From assembly GCF_024347575.1 (NCBI RefSeq), contig NZ_AP025503.1, forward strand, positions 2,976,001 through 3,040,000: a stretch of DNA of 64,000 bases, written 5' to 3'. The notes beneath the pieces were generated by a model, which was not told the origin of the DNA, ran no database searches, and saw only the letters and a program-made list of their open reading frames with translations. Shown in pieces: positions 43,055-52,523 of this stretch. The position numbers were made by a program, and so were the translations under genes. The DNA is from Vibrio pelagius (GTDB lineage Bacteria > Pseudomonadota > Gammaproteobacteria > Enterobacterales > Vibrionaceae). How positions within the stretch are numbered: position 1 is the stretch's first letter; every line of letters begins with the position of its first letter.

Positions 43055-43726
43055 TTAGTCACGGCTTATGTTAGCCAAGTAACGTTGATGTACGAAACGT
43101 TCTCCTCTATCGACTTCAAGCAACGAAACCTTTATTGCCCCATCAAATGATGGTGCTTTAGTTACTAATGTGTGGAACTCTCCATCCTCACCGCAAGGGT
43201 CAACACCGTTGGGGAGGTTCTCTAACAATGACTTTGTATAAGCTTGCCCACAATACTCTGCGGACAAAGCATTGGTATCGATTGTTACTAAGAAGGTTTC
43301 GATGCCTCTATCTATGATCTCATCGGCCAGTTTACTGCTCTCTTCTCCAAGTAGTGGGAATACACACTCCCAGCCAGCAGGTTCAATATAACTTCGACGA
43401 TAATCCGCAATACCATTGCAGAACATGTCGCCAAATGCGACCGCATCAATGGTTAAACTCGATTGCTTCAGTGCATTAACAATAGTGCTCTGATAAATTT
43501 CGTTTGATGGGAACACTTCCGGCAGCTCAATCATGATGAGAGGTAAACCGAGTAGTTCCGCCTGCATTGCGACGACTTCTCTTGGGGTTGCTTGAAAAGG
43601 GACCTCGTCGCCGACATAAGTTGTATATAGACCAACCACTTCATAGTCAGAACTTTCTACTAGGCGTTCGAGGGTTAACGTAGAGTCTTTACCAGAAGAC
43701 CAGCTGATGATGACTTTCTTTTTCAT
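43055..43726 (-). CDS. DUF71 / COG2102 ATP-pyrophosphatase (diphthine-ammonia-ligase-like)
   Basis: 223 aa. The PP-loop SWSSGKDSTL at the N-terminus and the C-terminal PCGEDGEFHTLV are the signatures of the DUF71 family. Eukaryal/archaeal members amidate diphthine, which bacteria lack. A bacterial subgroup has been proposed from genomic context to act in cobalamin salvage, and this gene follows btuB by 49 bp. A terminator-like hairpin lies in that gap, so co-transcription would depend on read-through. The reaction here is unproven. Confidence 0.75.
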   Translation of the reverse strand: MKKKVIISWSSGKDSTLTLERLVESSDYEVVGLYTTYVGDEVPFQATPREVVAMQAELLGLPLIMIELPEVFPSNEIYQSTIVNALKQSSLTIDAVAFGDMFCNGIADYRRSYIEPAGWECVFPLLGEESSKLADEIIDRGIETFLVTIDTNALSAEYCGQAYTKSLLENLPNGVDPCGEDGEFHTLVTKAPSFDGAIKVSLLEVDRGERFVHQRYLANISRD

Positions 43727-43745
43727 ATTGGATATCTATCGATAA

Positions 43746-43772
43746 GAAAAAACCGCCCGAGGGCGGTTTAGG
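43746..43772 (-). terminator. btuB terminator / partial read-through site
   Basis: AAACCGCCC-TC-GGGCGGTTTTTT on the minus strand, directly after the btuB stop and before the DUF71 gene. Confidence 0.8.
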
Positions 43773-43775
43773 TAA

Positions 43776-45596
43776 TTAGAATTGGTATGAGGCACTTAGG
43801 TAATAGCTACGCTCTGGAGTTATGTAATCTTTCGCAGTTTGATAATCTTCATCAAACAGGTTATTAACTTTTCCTGATAAAGTAATATTCGACGTAACAT
43901 AATAGTTTGTCGATAGATTCCACAGTGAGTAGGCGTCTAATTTGTCATTGTTACTGTAGTCACTGTAACGATCACCTTGATAAACCATACCCAAAGATAA
44001 GTCCCACGAGTCTTGGGAAAAAGTACCAACCCACGAAGCTGTTTCTTTTGCTCTTCGAGCTAATTGCTTCCCTTCTGAATCCTCGGGATCCATATAAGCA
44101 AGACCAACTGTGTGATAAATAGGCCCAGTATCAAAGCTACCTTCAAACTCAACCCCAGAAATATCAGCATCCGTATTTGTTGGTGCCCAGTTCAAGTGTT
44201 CATAATAAATTATCATGTCTTCCAACTTAGAAGTGTAAGCACTCAATCTCCAATCAATCAGTTCGAATTGACCAATTAGACCAATTTCAGATGAAGCAGA
44301 CTCCTCTACCTTGAGATCTGGATTACCATACGCTGGATCATATAAATCATAGAATGACGGAGCTTTGAATGCCGTTCCATAACTACCATACACTCTAAGT
44401 TTTTCATTAAAATCATAGGCGACAGCAGCAGACCAAGTCGTGAAGTTATCAAAACTAGTATCGTCGTCGAACCTAACGCTACCATCTAAGGTGAACTGAC
44501 CAAGCTCTTTAGTTGAGGTAACGAATACACCCGTATTCGTTCTATCTTTTTTCACGTAGTCCACTGTACCGCTAGATACATCTTCATTTACAACATCTAA
44601 ACCGGCATTAACTTTGAAACCATCTTCAACAAAAAATGAATTCAGCCAATTTAAAGATGTACGATTCGTTTTGTATGTTGATACGTACGCAGGTTCACTT
44701 ACAGGGTAAGTAGTACTCTCTTGGATAGACTTCGAAAGATTAATACGACTAGACAGAACATCATTACTGTATAGCGCACCACCGCTTACTTGGAAGAACT
44801 CTGCATCTCGTTCATTTAGAGTTGTCGCAAATGAACTATTGTTACCATTGTACTCAGATAAACTATCGCTATAGAAAACATCTAGATTCAACTGAACCTG
44901 AGAAGAAAGTTCATGGAAAAGTGATGCCGAAAAATCCTTTGACTCTCCACCATATTCACCACCAATGTCTTTCGATGTACCAGCCTTAATGTTATAGCCG
45001 TCCGTCTCTTTGTAATTTACAAAAAACGTCCCATAAGTTTTTTCATTTAATTGTCCACGAGACTGCCAAGATGTCTGATAGTAACTGTCACTTCCCATAC
45101 TCGTTTTAATTTGATGCAGAGAATCACCAGCCTGATGAGTGATGAAGTTAATAACACCACCAATAGCATCGGCACCATAAATGGCAGCACGAGGACCACG
45201 GATAATTTCAATTCTCTCAATGATCTCGATAGGTAAGAGAGAGAGATCAAAACCACCTTGAGATGCGCTATTTACTTTTACTCCATTCAAAAGAATGAGC
45301 GAGTGCTTACTCTCAGAACCCCGAATAAAAATAGAAGTCGAATGAAATGAGCTTCCATTTTCCCCAAGCTGTACGCCAGGAACGTACTTAAATACTTCTG
45401 TTAATGACTTAGCTTGAAGAATGTCTATCTCTTCACGTGTAATCGTGGTCACTGAAGCCAACACACTTGCTTCTGACTGCTCAAAACGGTTCGCCGTCAC
45501 CACCATGGTTTCATCGGCAGAGGCTTCTTGGGCGTGTAAATTGGAGATAGGTGAAAGCAGCGACGCTACAGCTATCGCTAAAAGGGACTTGTTCAT
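43776..45596 (-). CDS. btuB: Vitamin B12 TonB-dependent outer membrane receptor
   Basis: 606 aa. Signal peptide MNKSLLAIAVASLLSPISNL ending HAQ; TonB box ETMVVTA near residue 29; plug domain with KYVPGVQL, FIRGSESKHSLILLNGVKV and IEIIRGPRAAIYGADAIGGV; beta-barrel ending in YYLSASYQF with C-terminal Phe. It takes up cobalamin across the outer membrane. A cobalamin riboswitch upstream supports B12 rather than iron as substrate. Confidence 0.95.
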   Translation of the reverse strand: MNKSLLAIAVASLLSPISNLHAQEASADETMVVTANRFEQSEASVLASVTTITREEIDILQAKSLTEVFKYVPGVQLGENGSSFHSTSIFIRGSESKHSLILLNGVKVNSASQGGFDLSLLPIEIIERIEIIRGPRAAIYGADAIGGVINFITHQAGDSLHQIKTSMGSDSYYQTSWQSRGQLNEKTYGTFFVNYKETDGYNIKAGTSKDIGGEYGGESKDFSASLFHELSSQVQLNLDVFYSDSLSEYNGNNSSFATTLNERDAEFFQVSGGALYSNDVLSSRINLSKSIQESTTYPVSEPAYVSTYKTNRTSLNWLNSFFVEDGFKVNAGLDVVNEDVSSGTVDYVKKDRTNTGVFVTSTKELGQFTLDGSVRFDDDTSFDNFTTWSAAVAYDFNEKLRVYGSYGTAFKAPSFYDLYDPAYGNPDLKVEESASSEIGLIGQFELIDWRLSAYTSKLEDMIIYYEHLNWAPTNTDADISGVEFEGSFDTGPIYHTVGLAYMDPEDSEGKQLARRAKETASWVGTFSQDSWDLSLGMVYQGDRYSDYSNNDKLDAYSLWNLSTNYYVTSNITLSGKVNNLFDEDYQTAKDYITPERSYYLSASYQF

Positions 45597-45649
45597 ATTG
45601 TGATCCTAAATCGCGTAAATTCCTACCAAGCCAAATATTGCGGCTTAGC

Positions 45650-45850
45650 TGCTGGCAGGTATTCGGACTCAAGAGCTCAACCTAGTGGTTACCTAATATT
45701 CGACTTCCCACATAATCCTGTATGCAGTGTCTTGGTGAATACTCGTTCTCTTTTACCGCTGCGCGTCAGTTCTGGATTTACACCAGATTCCCTTTCAGCC
45801 ATCTATACATCTAAATGGCACCAGCTGGAAAAGGATACTATTGCTCTATC
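45650..45850 (-). promoter_or_regulatory. Cobalamin riboswitch
   Basis: On the minus strand, in order: GGCTGAAAGGGAATCTGGTG, TAAATCCAGAACTGACGCG, CAGCGGTAA and, at the 3' side, GAGTCCGAATACCTGCCAGC, the B12-box region. It sits about 55-250 bp ahead of the btuB start. When adenosylcobalamin is bound, btuB expression is expected to fall. Ends are approximate. Confidence 0.88.
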
Positions 45851-45994
45851 GATAATTTGTCTAGTCTAAGATAGTTATAAGCTATAGTTTTCATGGCCAA
45901 TTTACAGGTAATGACTCTCAACACTGGACAAGAAGCTGTGATTGAATAAAATCTGCGCTCTTGATTTGAACGTACCACAGCAAAAGGCATAACA

Positions 45995-47107
45995 ATGGCG
46001 ACTTTAGATGTAAACCCACAACGCTACCAAGAACAACTAACAGAAAAGACCAAGCGTCTGACTGAGATGTTCTCACAATACAATGTGCCTGAATTGGAAG
46101 TGTATGAATCACCAGAACAGAATTACCGTATGCGCGCAGAGTTCCGCGTGTGGCATGAAGGTGATGACATGTACTACGTGATGTTCAATCAAGAAACCAA
46201 AGAGAAGTACCGCGTTGATCAGTTTCCAGCAGCAAGCCGTCTTATCAACGACTTAATGCCGCTACTAATGGAAGCAATGAAAGGCAATCCTTCACTGCGT
46301 CACAAACTGTTCCAAGTCGACTTCCTTTCAACCCTAAGCGGTGAAGTACTTGTATCACTGCTATACCACCGTCAACTTGATGAAGAGTGGATTGAAAACG
46401 CGAAAGCACTCAAGCAGCAACTCAATGATGAGGGATTCAACTTAAACCTGATTGGCCGTGCGCGTAAGATGAAGATTGTGCTAGACCAAGACTACGTAAT
46501 TGAAAAGCTTAACGTGAATGGCGACAGCTACATTTACCAACAAGTAGAGAATAGCTTCACACAGCCTAACGGTAAGATTGCGGAGAAAATGCTGGAGTGG
46601 GCGGTAGACTGCACTCAAGAAAGCAAAGGCGACCTACTTGAGCTGTACTGTGGTAACGGAAACTTCTCTTTAGCGTTGGCACAAAACTTCGAACGAGTAC
46701 TGGCAACAGAACTGGCTAAGCCATCGGTAGACTCTGCGCAATACAATATTGCAGCAAACAACATCGATAACGTTCAGATCATTCGTATGTCGGCTGAAGA
46801 TTTTACTGAAGCGATGGAAGGTAAGCGCGAGTTCCGTCGTCTAAAACAAGCTAATGTCGACCTAAAGAGCTACAACTGCAACACGATCTTTGTTGATCCA
46901 CCGCGATCAGGCATGGATGTTGATACATGTAAAATGGTACAAGGCTATGAACGCATCATGTACATCTCTTGCAACCCAGACACACTCAAAGAGAACTTGG
47001 ACATTCTGAGCGAGACGCACAACATCACGCGTTTTGCTCTGTTCGATCAGTTCCCATACACTCATCATATGGAAGCAGGTGTGTTCTTAGAGCGCAAAGC
47101 TAAATAG
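45995..47107 (+). CDS. trmA: tRNA (uracil-5)-methyltransferase
   Basis: Makes the T of the T-loop (m5U54) in tRNAs. 370 aa. N-terminal [18 protein letters not shown]-binding [15 protein letters not shown] (about residues 213-227), VDPPRSGMD and the catalytic cysteine in YISCNPDTL, plus VFLERKAK at the end, as in E. coli. It diverges from btuB across 400 bp shared with the riboswitch. Confidence 0.96.
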   Translation: MATLDVNPQRYQEQLTEKTKRLTEMFSQYNVPELEVYESPEQNYRMRAEFRVWHEGDDMYYVMFNQETKEKYRVDQFPAASRLINDLMPLLMEAMKGNPSLRHKLFQVDFLSTLSGEVLVSLLYHRQLDEEWIENAKALKQQLNDEGFNLNLIGRARKMKIVLDQDYVIEKLNVNGDSYIYQQVENSFTQPNGKIAEKMLEWAVDCTQESKGDLLELYCGNGNFSLALAQNFERVLATELAKPSVDSAQYNIAANNIDNVQIIRMSAEDFTEAMEGKREFRRLKQANVDLKSYNCNTIFVDPPRSGMDVDTCKMVQGYERIMYISCNPDTLKENLDILSETHNITRFALFDQFPYTHHMEAGVFLERKAK

Positions 47108-47122
47108 AAACGATAGATACAA

Positions 47123-47150
47123 AAGAACCGACCTTAATGATCGGTTCTTT
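47123..47150 (+). terminator. trmA terminator
   Basis: AAAGAACCGA-CCTTAATGA-TCGGTTCTTT, 15 bp after the stop. Confidence 0.8.
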
Positions 47151-47154
47151 AGAT

Positions 47155-47188
47155 CAAAAAAACGAGCCACGCGGCTCGTTTTTTATTG
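47155..47188 (-). terminator. yijD-fabR terminator (bidirectional)
   Basis: AAAAACGAGCC-ACGC-GGCTCGTTTTTT, 16 bp beyond the yijD stop and just past the trmA terminator. Confidence 0.8.
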
Positions 47189-47203
47189 TCTATTCAGCTG
47201 AAG

Positions 47204-47575
47204 TTACGCTGACTTAGACATAAATCCTAGTTTCTTGCCTACCCAAGCGAGTAGTAGCATTGCCACGACAATAGCAAAGAAGTTAGAGCCCGCTTCTGGG
47301 TGTTGTGCTTTCACAAACGCCGAGTGGCCAAATGCCCCTACGAAGAAACACGCTAGGCCAACTAGTGGGATATCTTCAGATACTGGGTTTGCTAGGTACT
47401 CTTGATAAAGAGCTTGAACAGCCAGTACTAGCGCAATAAGAGGGAAAATAGAGAAACCAACTTCGCTCATCGTTACCCAAGATAACAATGCGTCACCACA
47501 GACACCCGCAACAAGAGCCAGTACCAGTGTTTTTCTTTCTGAACCGCGGTTCACAGTATTCTTTTCATTCGACAT
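47204..47575 (-). CDS. yijD: YijD family inner membrane protein (DUF1422)
   Basis: 123 aa with about four hydrophobic segments (approximately residues 17-34, 38-56, 67-85 and 95-114). Function unknown. It follows fabR with a TAATG junction, and the fabR-yijD pair is conserved in E. coli, which is the main basis of the name. Confidence 0.8.
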   Translation of the reverse strand: MSNEKNTVNRGSERKTLVLALVAGVCGDALLSWVTMSEVGFSIFPLIALVLAVQALYQEYLANPVSEDIPLVGLACFFVGAFGHSAFVKAQHPEAGSNFFAIVVAMLLLAWVGKKLGFMSKSA

Positions 47576-48216
47576 TATTCAATCCCGCCTTTTAGTCGGT
47601 TACGTTCACGTTCTTTGCGATACCAATAAGCCCCTTTGGCTATCATTCGCAATTGCATAATCAACCGCTCAGCAAGTTCATCTCGCTCACGGCTATTTAA
47701 ATCCAAAGCTTCTGCGCCGGAACTAAATACCAAGGTGACTGATGCTTCTGCTTGGGTAAAAGCCTCTTCACGAGTCATCCCTGTACCTATTAGATATTCC
47801 GTCATTTCCGCAACAAAGTGCTGCATTTCTCTTGCGACGGCTGTTCGAAACTCAAATGAGGTTCCTGAACGCTCGCGCAATAACAGTCTGAATACGTTTG
47901 GGCTGCTTTCGATGAACTCCATAAAGGTTTCAACCGAAGTGCGGATAACACTGCCTTCTTTGACGATTCGTTGCCTTGCCTGCCGCATCAACTGGCGCAA
48001 TAGCAAGCCACCTTCGTCGACCATGGTCAAACCGAGTTCATCCATGTCTTTGAAGTGACGATAGAAAGAAGTTGGAGCAATGCCGGCTTCGCGAGCAACC
48101 TCTCTTAAGCTCAGATTTGAAAAACTGCGGTCAGCACTCAACTGACTAAACGCAGCATCGATTAAGCTTCGACGAGTTTTTTCTTTTTGCTGTGCGCGAA
48201 TTCCCATTGGTTTCAT
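47575..48216 (-). CDS. fabR: Unsaturated fatty acid synthesis repressor FabR (TetR family)
   Basis: 213 aa. The N-terminal helix-turn-helix [20 protein letters not shown] (about residues 38-57) and [20 protein letters not shown] match FabR closely. It represses fabA/fabB according to the unsaturated acyl pool. An alternative start is the Met at 48207, which matches the E. coli N-terminus MGVRAQQKEK. It overlaps yijD by 1 bp and diverges from sthA, as oxyR-fabR-sthA regions often do. Confidence 0.93.
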   Translation of the reverse strand: MKPMGIRAQQKEKTRRSLIDAAFSQLSADRSFSNLSLREVAREAGIAPTSFYRHFKDMDELGLTMVDEGGLLLRQLMRQARQRIVKEGSVIRTSVETFMEFIESSPNVFRLLLRERSGTSFEFRTAVAREMQHFVAEMTEYLIGTGMTREEAFTQAEASVTLVFSSGAEALDLNSRERDELAERLIMQLRMIAKGAYWYRKERERNRLKGGIE

Positions 48217-48334
48217 ACTTTATCAATTTCTTCTTTTACAGCCTAAACAGGCATGCCTAATACTCAGGTAAATATAACTCGAATCACTCTATTTTATAAG
48301 GCATTCTCGCTATATATGACATCAGACACCCCTC

Positions 48335-48372
48335 TTTGTTCACGTACCGAAGTAAATACGTTCGAGAACAAA
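48335..48372. promoter_or_regulatory. Gapped inverted repeat between fabR and sthA
   Basis: TTTGTTCACG and CGAGAACAAA form arms matching at 9 of 10 positions, 18 bp apart. It could be an operator for the divergent genes. The rest of the 327-bp gap 48217-48543 shows no gene. Confidence 0.35.
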
Positions 48373-48543
48373 ATTTCAATCGCGGAGCTGTAATTTGGAG
48401 ACATACAACATACCAAATATAACTTTTTCTTTAACACTGCGTGATCCGCTCGACTCTCTGATGTCCTTTTCATGTACCAAATAACGGAATCAGTTAAAAT
48501 CTGGCTAAAGCAATGTTAAACAAATATAACAAGGAAGATATCT

Positions 48544-49944
48544 ATGTCGCATTCGAACCACTTTGATGTGATCGTGATTGGTAGTGGCCCCGGTGGTGAA
48601 GGGGCAGCGATGGGATTAACCAAAGCCGGGTTGAATGTTGCCATCATTGAAAAAGAGAGCAGTGTAGGTGGCGGGTGTACTCACTGGGGTACCATCCCAT
48701 CGAAAGCACTACGACACGCCGTTAGTCGTATTATCGAATTCAACAGCAACCCACTCTTTTGCCAAAATAACAAAAGCCTCCACGCAACCTTCTCTGACAT
48801 TCTTGGTCATGCTAAATCCGTTATCGACAAGCAAACGCGACTTCGCCAAGGCTTCTACGATCGCAATCAATGCACATTAGTCTTCGGTACTGCACGCTTC
48901 ATTGATAGCAACACGGTTTCTGTGATGCAAAGTGACGGTACAGAAGAGCTTTACTCTGCTGACAAGTTTGTAATTGCGACAGGCTCAAGACCTTACCAAC
49001 CTGAAAACGTCGACTTCCTACATGAGCGTATCTACGACAGTGATTCAATCCTGTCACTAAAACACGACCCGCAACACATCATCATTTACGGTGCTGGTGT
49101 TATCGGTTGTGAGTACGCATCTATCTTCCGCGGGCTGGGTGTAAAGACAGACCTTATCAATACTCGAGACCGTCTATTGTCATTCCTAGACAATGAAACG
49201 TCTGATGCGCTCTCTTATCACTTCTGGAATAGCGGTGTCGTCATTCGCAACGATGAAACATTTGAGCGAATTGAAGGTACAGACGATGGAGTGGTCATCC
49301 ACTTAGAGTCAGGTAAGAAGATGCGTGCAGACTGCCTGCTATATGCAAATGGCCGAACGGGTAATACCGACAAACTTAATCTCGAAGCGGTTGGTTTAGA
49401 AGCAGACTCACGCGGTCAAGTCTCTGTCAACGCCAACTACCAAACCAGTGTTAACCACATATATGCAGTGGGTGATGTGATTGGCTACCCTAGCCTAGCG
49501 AGTGCCGCATACGACCAAGGCCGATTTGTCGCGCAAGCCATTGTCAAAGGCGAAGCCGAAAGACACCTGATTGAAGATATCCCAACCGGTATCTACACCA
49601 TTCCAGAGATCAGTTCTGTTGGTAAAACCGAGCAAGAGCTTACTGCAGCCAAAGTACCTTACGAAGTGGGACGTTCTTCATTCAAACACCTAGCCCGTGC
49701 GCAAATTGCAGGTAAAGACATCGGTAGCTTAAAGATTCTATTCCATCGTGAAACCAAAGAAATCTTGGGCATCCATGTATTTGGTGAGCGTGCCGCAGAG
49801 ATCATTCACATCGGCCAAGCGATTATGGAGCAGAAAGGCGAAGCGAATACCATCGAGTATTTCGTCAACACAACCTTCAACTATCCGACTATGGCAGAAG
49901 CATATCGTGTTGCTGCCCTTAATGGTTTGAACCGTTTGTTTTAA
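48544..49944 (+). CDS. sthA: Soluble pyridine nucleotide transhydrogenase
   Basis: 466-aa flavoprotein that moves reducing equivalents between NADPH and NAD+. N-terminal FAD site [15 protein letters not shown]; the redox motif is replaced by [19 protein letters not shown], the SthA version with a single Cys; NAD site [17 protein letters not shown]-terminal dimerisation domain ending [14 protein letters not shown] strong AAGGAAG ribosome site lies upstream. Confidence 0.96.
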   Translation: MSHSNHFDVIVIGSGPGGEGAAMGLTKAGLNVAIIEKESSVGGGCTHWGTIPSKALRHAVSRIIEFNSNPLFCQNNKSLHATFSDILGHAKSVIDKQTRLRQGFYDRNQCTLVFGTARFIDSNTVSVMQSDGTEELYSADKFVIATGSRPYQPENVDFLHERIYDSDSILSLKHDPQHIIIYGAGVIGCEYASIFRGLGVKTDLINTRDRLLSFLDNETSDALSYHFWNSGVVIRNDETFERIEGTDDGVVIHLESGKKMRADCLLYANGRTGNTDKLNLEAVGLEADSRGQVSVNANYQTSVNHIYAVGDVIGYPSLASAAYDQGRFVAQAIVKGEAERHLIEDIPTGIYTIPEISSVGKTEQELTAAKVPYEVGRSSFKHLARAQIAGKDIGSLKILFHRETKEILGIHVFGERAAEIIHIGQAIMEQKGEANTIEYFVNTTFNYPTMAEAYRVAALNGLNRLF

Positions 49945-49966
49945 ATAGGCGTACAGCTCTGGGAGC

Positions 49967-49992
49967 ATTTGACCACCTATAGGCCAAATACT
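49967..49992 (+). repeat. 26-bp element shared with the nudC 3' region (copy 2)
   Basis: Same imperfect palindrome as 872-897 with one mismatch, 22 bp after the sthA stop and directly before its terminator. Confidence 0.6.
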
Positions 49993-50027
49993 AAAACAGC
50001 AAGCACACACGCTTGCTGTTTTATTTT
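49993..50027 (+). terminator. sthA terminator
   Basis: AAAACAGCAAGC-ACACAC-GCTTGCTGTTTTATTTT. Confidence 0.85.
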
Positions 50028-50097
50028 AAATCAAATACTTAACAACACTAAGAGAGTAATTAGATCATGGTGTTCTAAATGCTTATCTATCCGTACA

Positions 50098-51453
50098 CTA
50101 CGCTAAAAACTCATTCCTTTTCCACTGTCTAACAAACAATACCGCCAGTCCAACTCCGCGCATCCCCATGAAGAAAATCATCGCAAACCATAGTGCATGG
50201 TTCTCTAACGATGAGGCTAAAAAGAAGATAAGGAAGAAAGTGCAAGTCGCAACAAACATACTATTGCGCATCTCTTTCCCCTTAGTCGCGCCGATAAAAA
50301 TACCGTCTAGCAAAAAGCACCACATCGACACCAACGGCATTGCGACGAGCCAAGGCAAGTAAATCATCGCCTGCGCTTTTACCTCAGGTATAGTTGTGAT
50401 CATATTTATCATGTTGCTACCTAGCATCATGAACACCGCAGTCAGGCCAAGGCAAATGATCAGGCTCCAGAAAAAAGTACCCACGAGGGACTGATTCAAC
50501 TCTTGCCTATCTTTAGCACCAATGGCTTTTCCCACCATCGCCTCCATCGCATAGGCAAAGCCGTCCATCCCATAGGAGATGATCATCAAGAAACTCATCA
50601 ATACCGCGTTGGCAGCAACCACATCATCGCCAAAACTTGCGCCCTGGAAAGTCATAAAAGTAAAAGTGGCTTGCAAGCACAGAGAACGTAAAAAGATATC
50701 GCGATTGAGTTTGACGAAACGAGAAAGCCCTTGAGTGGTCTGTTTTATCAAAGACAAAGTTGAGGGCAGCTGCCTCTGTGACCAAACACGTGCTACGCAC
50801 ATCAAGCCAAACAACAGCCCTACGTAATCGGCCAGCACTGACGCATAAGCTGCCCCTTCAACTTGCCAACCGAGTCCAATCACAAACATCACATCAAACA
50901 CAATATTAGTGACGTTGGTGATGATCACCATCCACATCGGCGCCTTGGCATTTTGTGTTCCAAGCAGCCAACCAAGAATCACAAAATTACTCAGGGCTGC
51001 GGGAGCACTCCAGGCTCGAATCGAAAAGTACTGCTCACCATAAAACTTCACTTGCTCGCTAGCACTACTGAAAGAGAACACCAGTTCAGCGATCACGCCA
51101 TGCAGCAGTAAAAATAGTGCAGCAAAAGCTAAACTCATGGTTATGCCCTGCACGAACACCAGACCCAATTGCTGATTATCATTGGCACCATAAGATTGCG
51201 CCGCTAAGCCTGTCGTCGACATTCTTAGAAAGCCGAGTAACCAAAAGGTCACACTGATCATAGTGCCGCCAAGTGCTACACCACCTAGATACCAAGCGTG
51301 CTCCAGGTGACCGATAACAGCTGCATCAACCAAACCAAGCAGTGGGACGGTTATATTGGAGAGAACCATAGGTATCGCGAGCATGAGTACTCGCTGGTGC
51401 ACCGATAAATTCGTTAGAGTTTGAACAATAGATTGGGGGAGAAATAGCTTCAC
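50098..51453 (-). CDS. dinF: DinF-like MATE family efflux transporter
   Basis: About 451 aa with some 12 membrane segments. Na+/H+-driven multidrug exporter family. LAIPMVLSNITVPLLGLVDA (first helix) and VIGHLEHAWYLGGVALG match DinF. Two GTG codons compete at the start (51459 and 51453); AGAGG sits 5 bases before the second, so 51453 is chosen. In E. coli dinF directly follows lexA; here a methyltransferase gene lies between. No SOS box of its own is seen. Confidence 0.85.
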   Translation of the reverse strand: MKLFLPQSIVQTLTNLSVHQRVLMLAIPMVLSNITVPLLGLVDAAVIGHLEHAWYLGGVALGGTMISVTFWLLGFLRMSTTGLAAQSYGANDNQQLGLVFVQGITMSLAFAALFLLLHGVIAELVFSFSSASEQVKFYGEQYFSIRAWSAPAALSNFVILGWLLGTQNAKAPMWMVIITNVTNIVFDVMFVIGLGWQVEGAAYASVLADYVGLLFGLMCVARVWSQRQLPSTLSLIKQTTQGLSRFVKLNRDIFLRSLCLQATFTFMTFQGASFGDDVVAANAVLMSFLMIISYGMDGFAYAMEAMVGKAIGAKDRQELNQSLVGTFFWSLIICLGLTAVFMMLGSNMINMITTIPEVKAQAMIYLPWLVAMPLVSMWCFLLDGIFIGATKGKEMRNSMFVATCTFFLIFFLASSLENHALWFAMIFFMGMRGVGLAVLFVRQWKRNEFLA

Positions 51454-51550
51454 GATCACCTCTTTGATTTGAGGTGATAGTTTAACCTAGGGGGTAGAGA
51501 TTCACTATGTGATGACTAAAGCTTAATCGTGAACGAGGTGGAGAATCCCG

Positions 51551-52426
51551 CTACCACTTCATCACAATAAGTTGTGGAGTCAGTCGCTTCTTGTATTGAG
51601 TCAACTTACTCAACATTCTATGCCATAGCTTCCAGCGGTTACATTGCTGATCCAAAGGTGAGAAGGCTTTGACCCATTGAGTCCATGGTAGCCAATTCAA
51701 CACACTATCAACGGGAGAAGCCAAACCGTGCGCGTATTCGCCAGAACCCAGCTTTTGACCAAGCTTGCTTGAGGTCTTATCCCCCGCAAGAACTAAGCAG
51801 GCATGCGCATGAGTAAATTGACGACTCAACGCTTGAGTAAAATGCGCGGTGGTTTGTTCATCGCAATCGAGCAGTGCATGTTCACAGACGATCAAAACAG
51901 GGGCTTGCTCTGGAATATTCAGTTCATCAAGACAAGTCAGATCATTTACTGAGCCACATTCTAAGCGATAGCGTTCATTTTTATGAAATAAACGCTGACG
52001 CCATACCAAGTTTTCAGTGACATCTAGCTCTACCCAGTGACAACGACCATTGTCCAAGCGGTAGAAACGTGTATCAAGCCCTGCTCCAACGTTAATAATC
52101 CACGCTTCGGGGTTATGAGACAGATACTGTTGGATTTGATTGTCACAAAGCTGAGTCAATGTTGCGTAAAGAAGCTGTTGTTGATCGAGCTCTCCCGTTA
52201 AGCACTCAGGGGCAAGACGACAACGAGTACACGCTTGGGCAGCAATTGGATCGTAAACGAGGCCATCGTCAGCGAGACTTTCTCGGCTGCGAAACCAAAG
52301 AGGTTGGATAAGGTTACTGGGAACATGAAATTCAGAATGAACCATGTCTTGCTGAGCCATCGGCTTACGGGCAGCGCCATGCTTTGAAGAAAGCAGTGCT
52401 GACTGAGGTTTATTTTGATTAGACAT
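51551..52426 (-). CDS. Class I SAM-dependent methyltransferase, LCM/TcmP-like
   Basis: About 291 aa. WIINVGAGLDTRFYRLDN (about residues 108-125) is the SAM-binding motif of the leucine-carboxyl-methyltransferase/tetracenomycin O-methyltransferase type, followed by the acidic strand HWVELDVTENLVWRQ. The substrate is unknown. Two ATGs compete: the ATG at 52426 has AAGGA 8 bases upstream and is preferred over 52432. Two Fur-box-like sequences and a hairpin over the ribosome site lie immediately upstream. It sits between lexA and the dinF-like gene. Confidence 0.8.
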   Translation of the reverse strand: MSNQNKPQSALLSSKHGAARKPMAQQDMVHSEFHVPSNLIQPLWFRSRESLADDGLVYDPIAAQACTRCRLAPECLTGELDQQQLLYATLTQLCDNQIQQYLSHNPEAWIINVGAGLDTRFYRLDNGRCHWVELDVTENLVWRQRLFHKNERYRLECGSVNDLTCLDELNIPEQAPVLIVCEHALLDCDEQTTAHFTQALSRQFTHAHACLVLAGDKTSSKLGQKLGSGEYAHGLASPVDSVLNWLPWTQWVKAFSPLDQQCNRWKLWHRMLSKLTQYKKRLTPQLIVMKW

Positions 52427-52429
52427 GTT

Positions 52430-52459
52430 CATCTTCCTTGTAGCTTGACAAGGAAGATG
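52430..52459 (-). promoter_or_regulatory. Hairpin covering the methyltransferase ribosome site
   Basis: CATCTTCCTTG-8 nt-CAAGGAAGATG is a perfect 11-bp inverted repeat. In the mRNA the AAGGAAG Shine-Dalgarno and the first of two ATGs fall in the 3' arm. Whether the transcript starts far enough upstream to include the whole 5' arm is uncertain. Confidence 0.6.
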
Positions 52460-52477
52460 ATAATGAATATCAATTAC
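52459..52477 (-). promoter_or_regulatory. Fur-box-like operator 1
   Basis: GATAATGAATATCAATTAC matches 14 of 19 positions of the classical Fur box GATAATGATAATCATTATC. It lies in the methyltransferase promoter region. Confidence 0.6.
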
Positions 52478-52484
52478 AATAACA

Positions 52485-52511
52485 AGCTATTGAGAATAAA
52501 TATCAATAGCT
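52485..52511 (-). promoter_or_regulatory. Fur-box-like operator 2 within an inverted repeat
   Basis: GAGAATAAATATCAATAGC (52492-52510) matches 13 of 19 Fur-box positions. The same segment forms AGCTATTG-11 nt-CAATAGCT followed on the minus strand by TGTTATTG, which might weakly terminate lexA transcription. Confidence 0.45.
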
Positions 52512-52523
52512 CATTATGTGATA

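Noticed and set aside
51454..51550. A separate SOS box for the dinF-like gene
   Set aside because: No CTG-N10-CAG with a good core was found upstream of the gene; SOS control would have to come by read-through from lexA.
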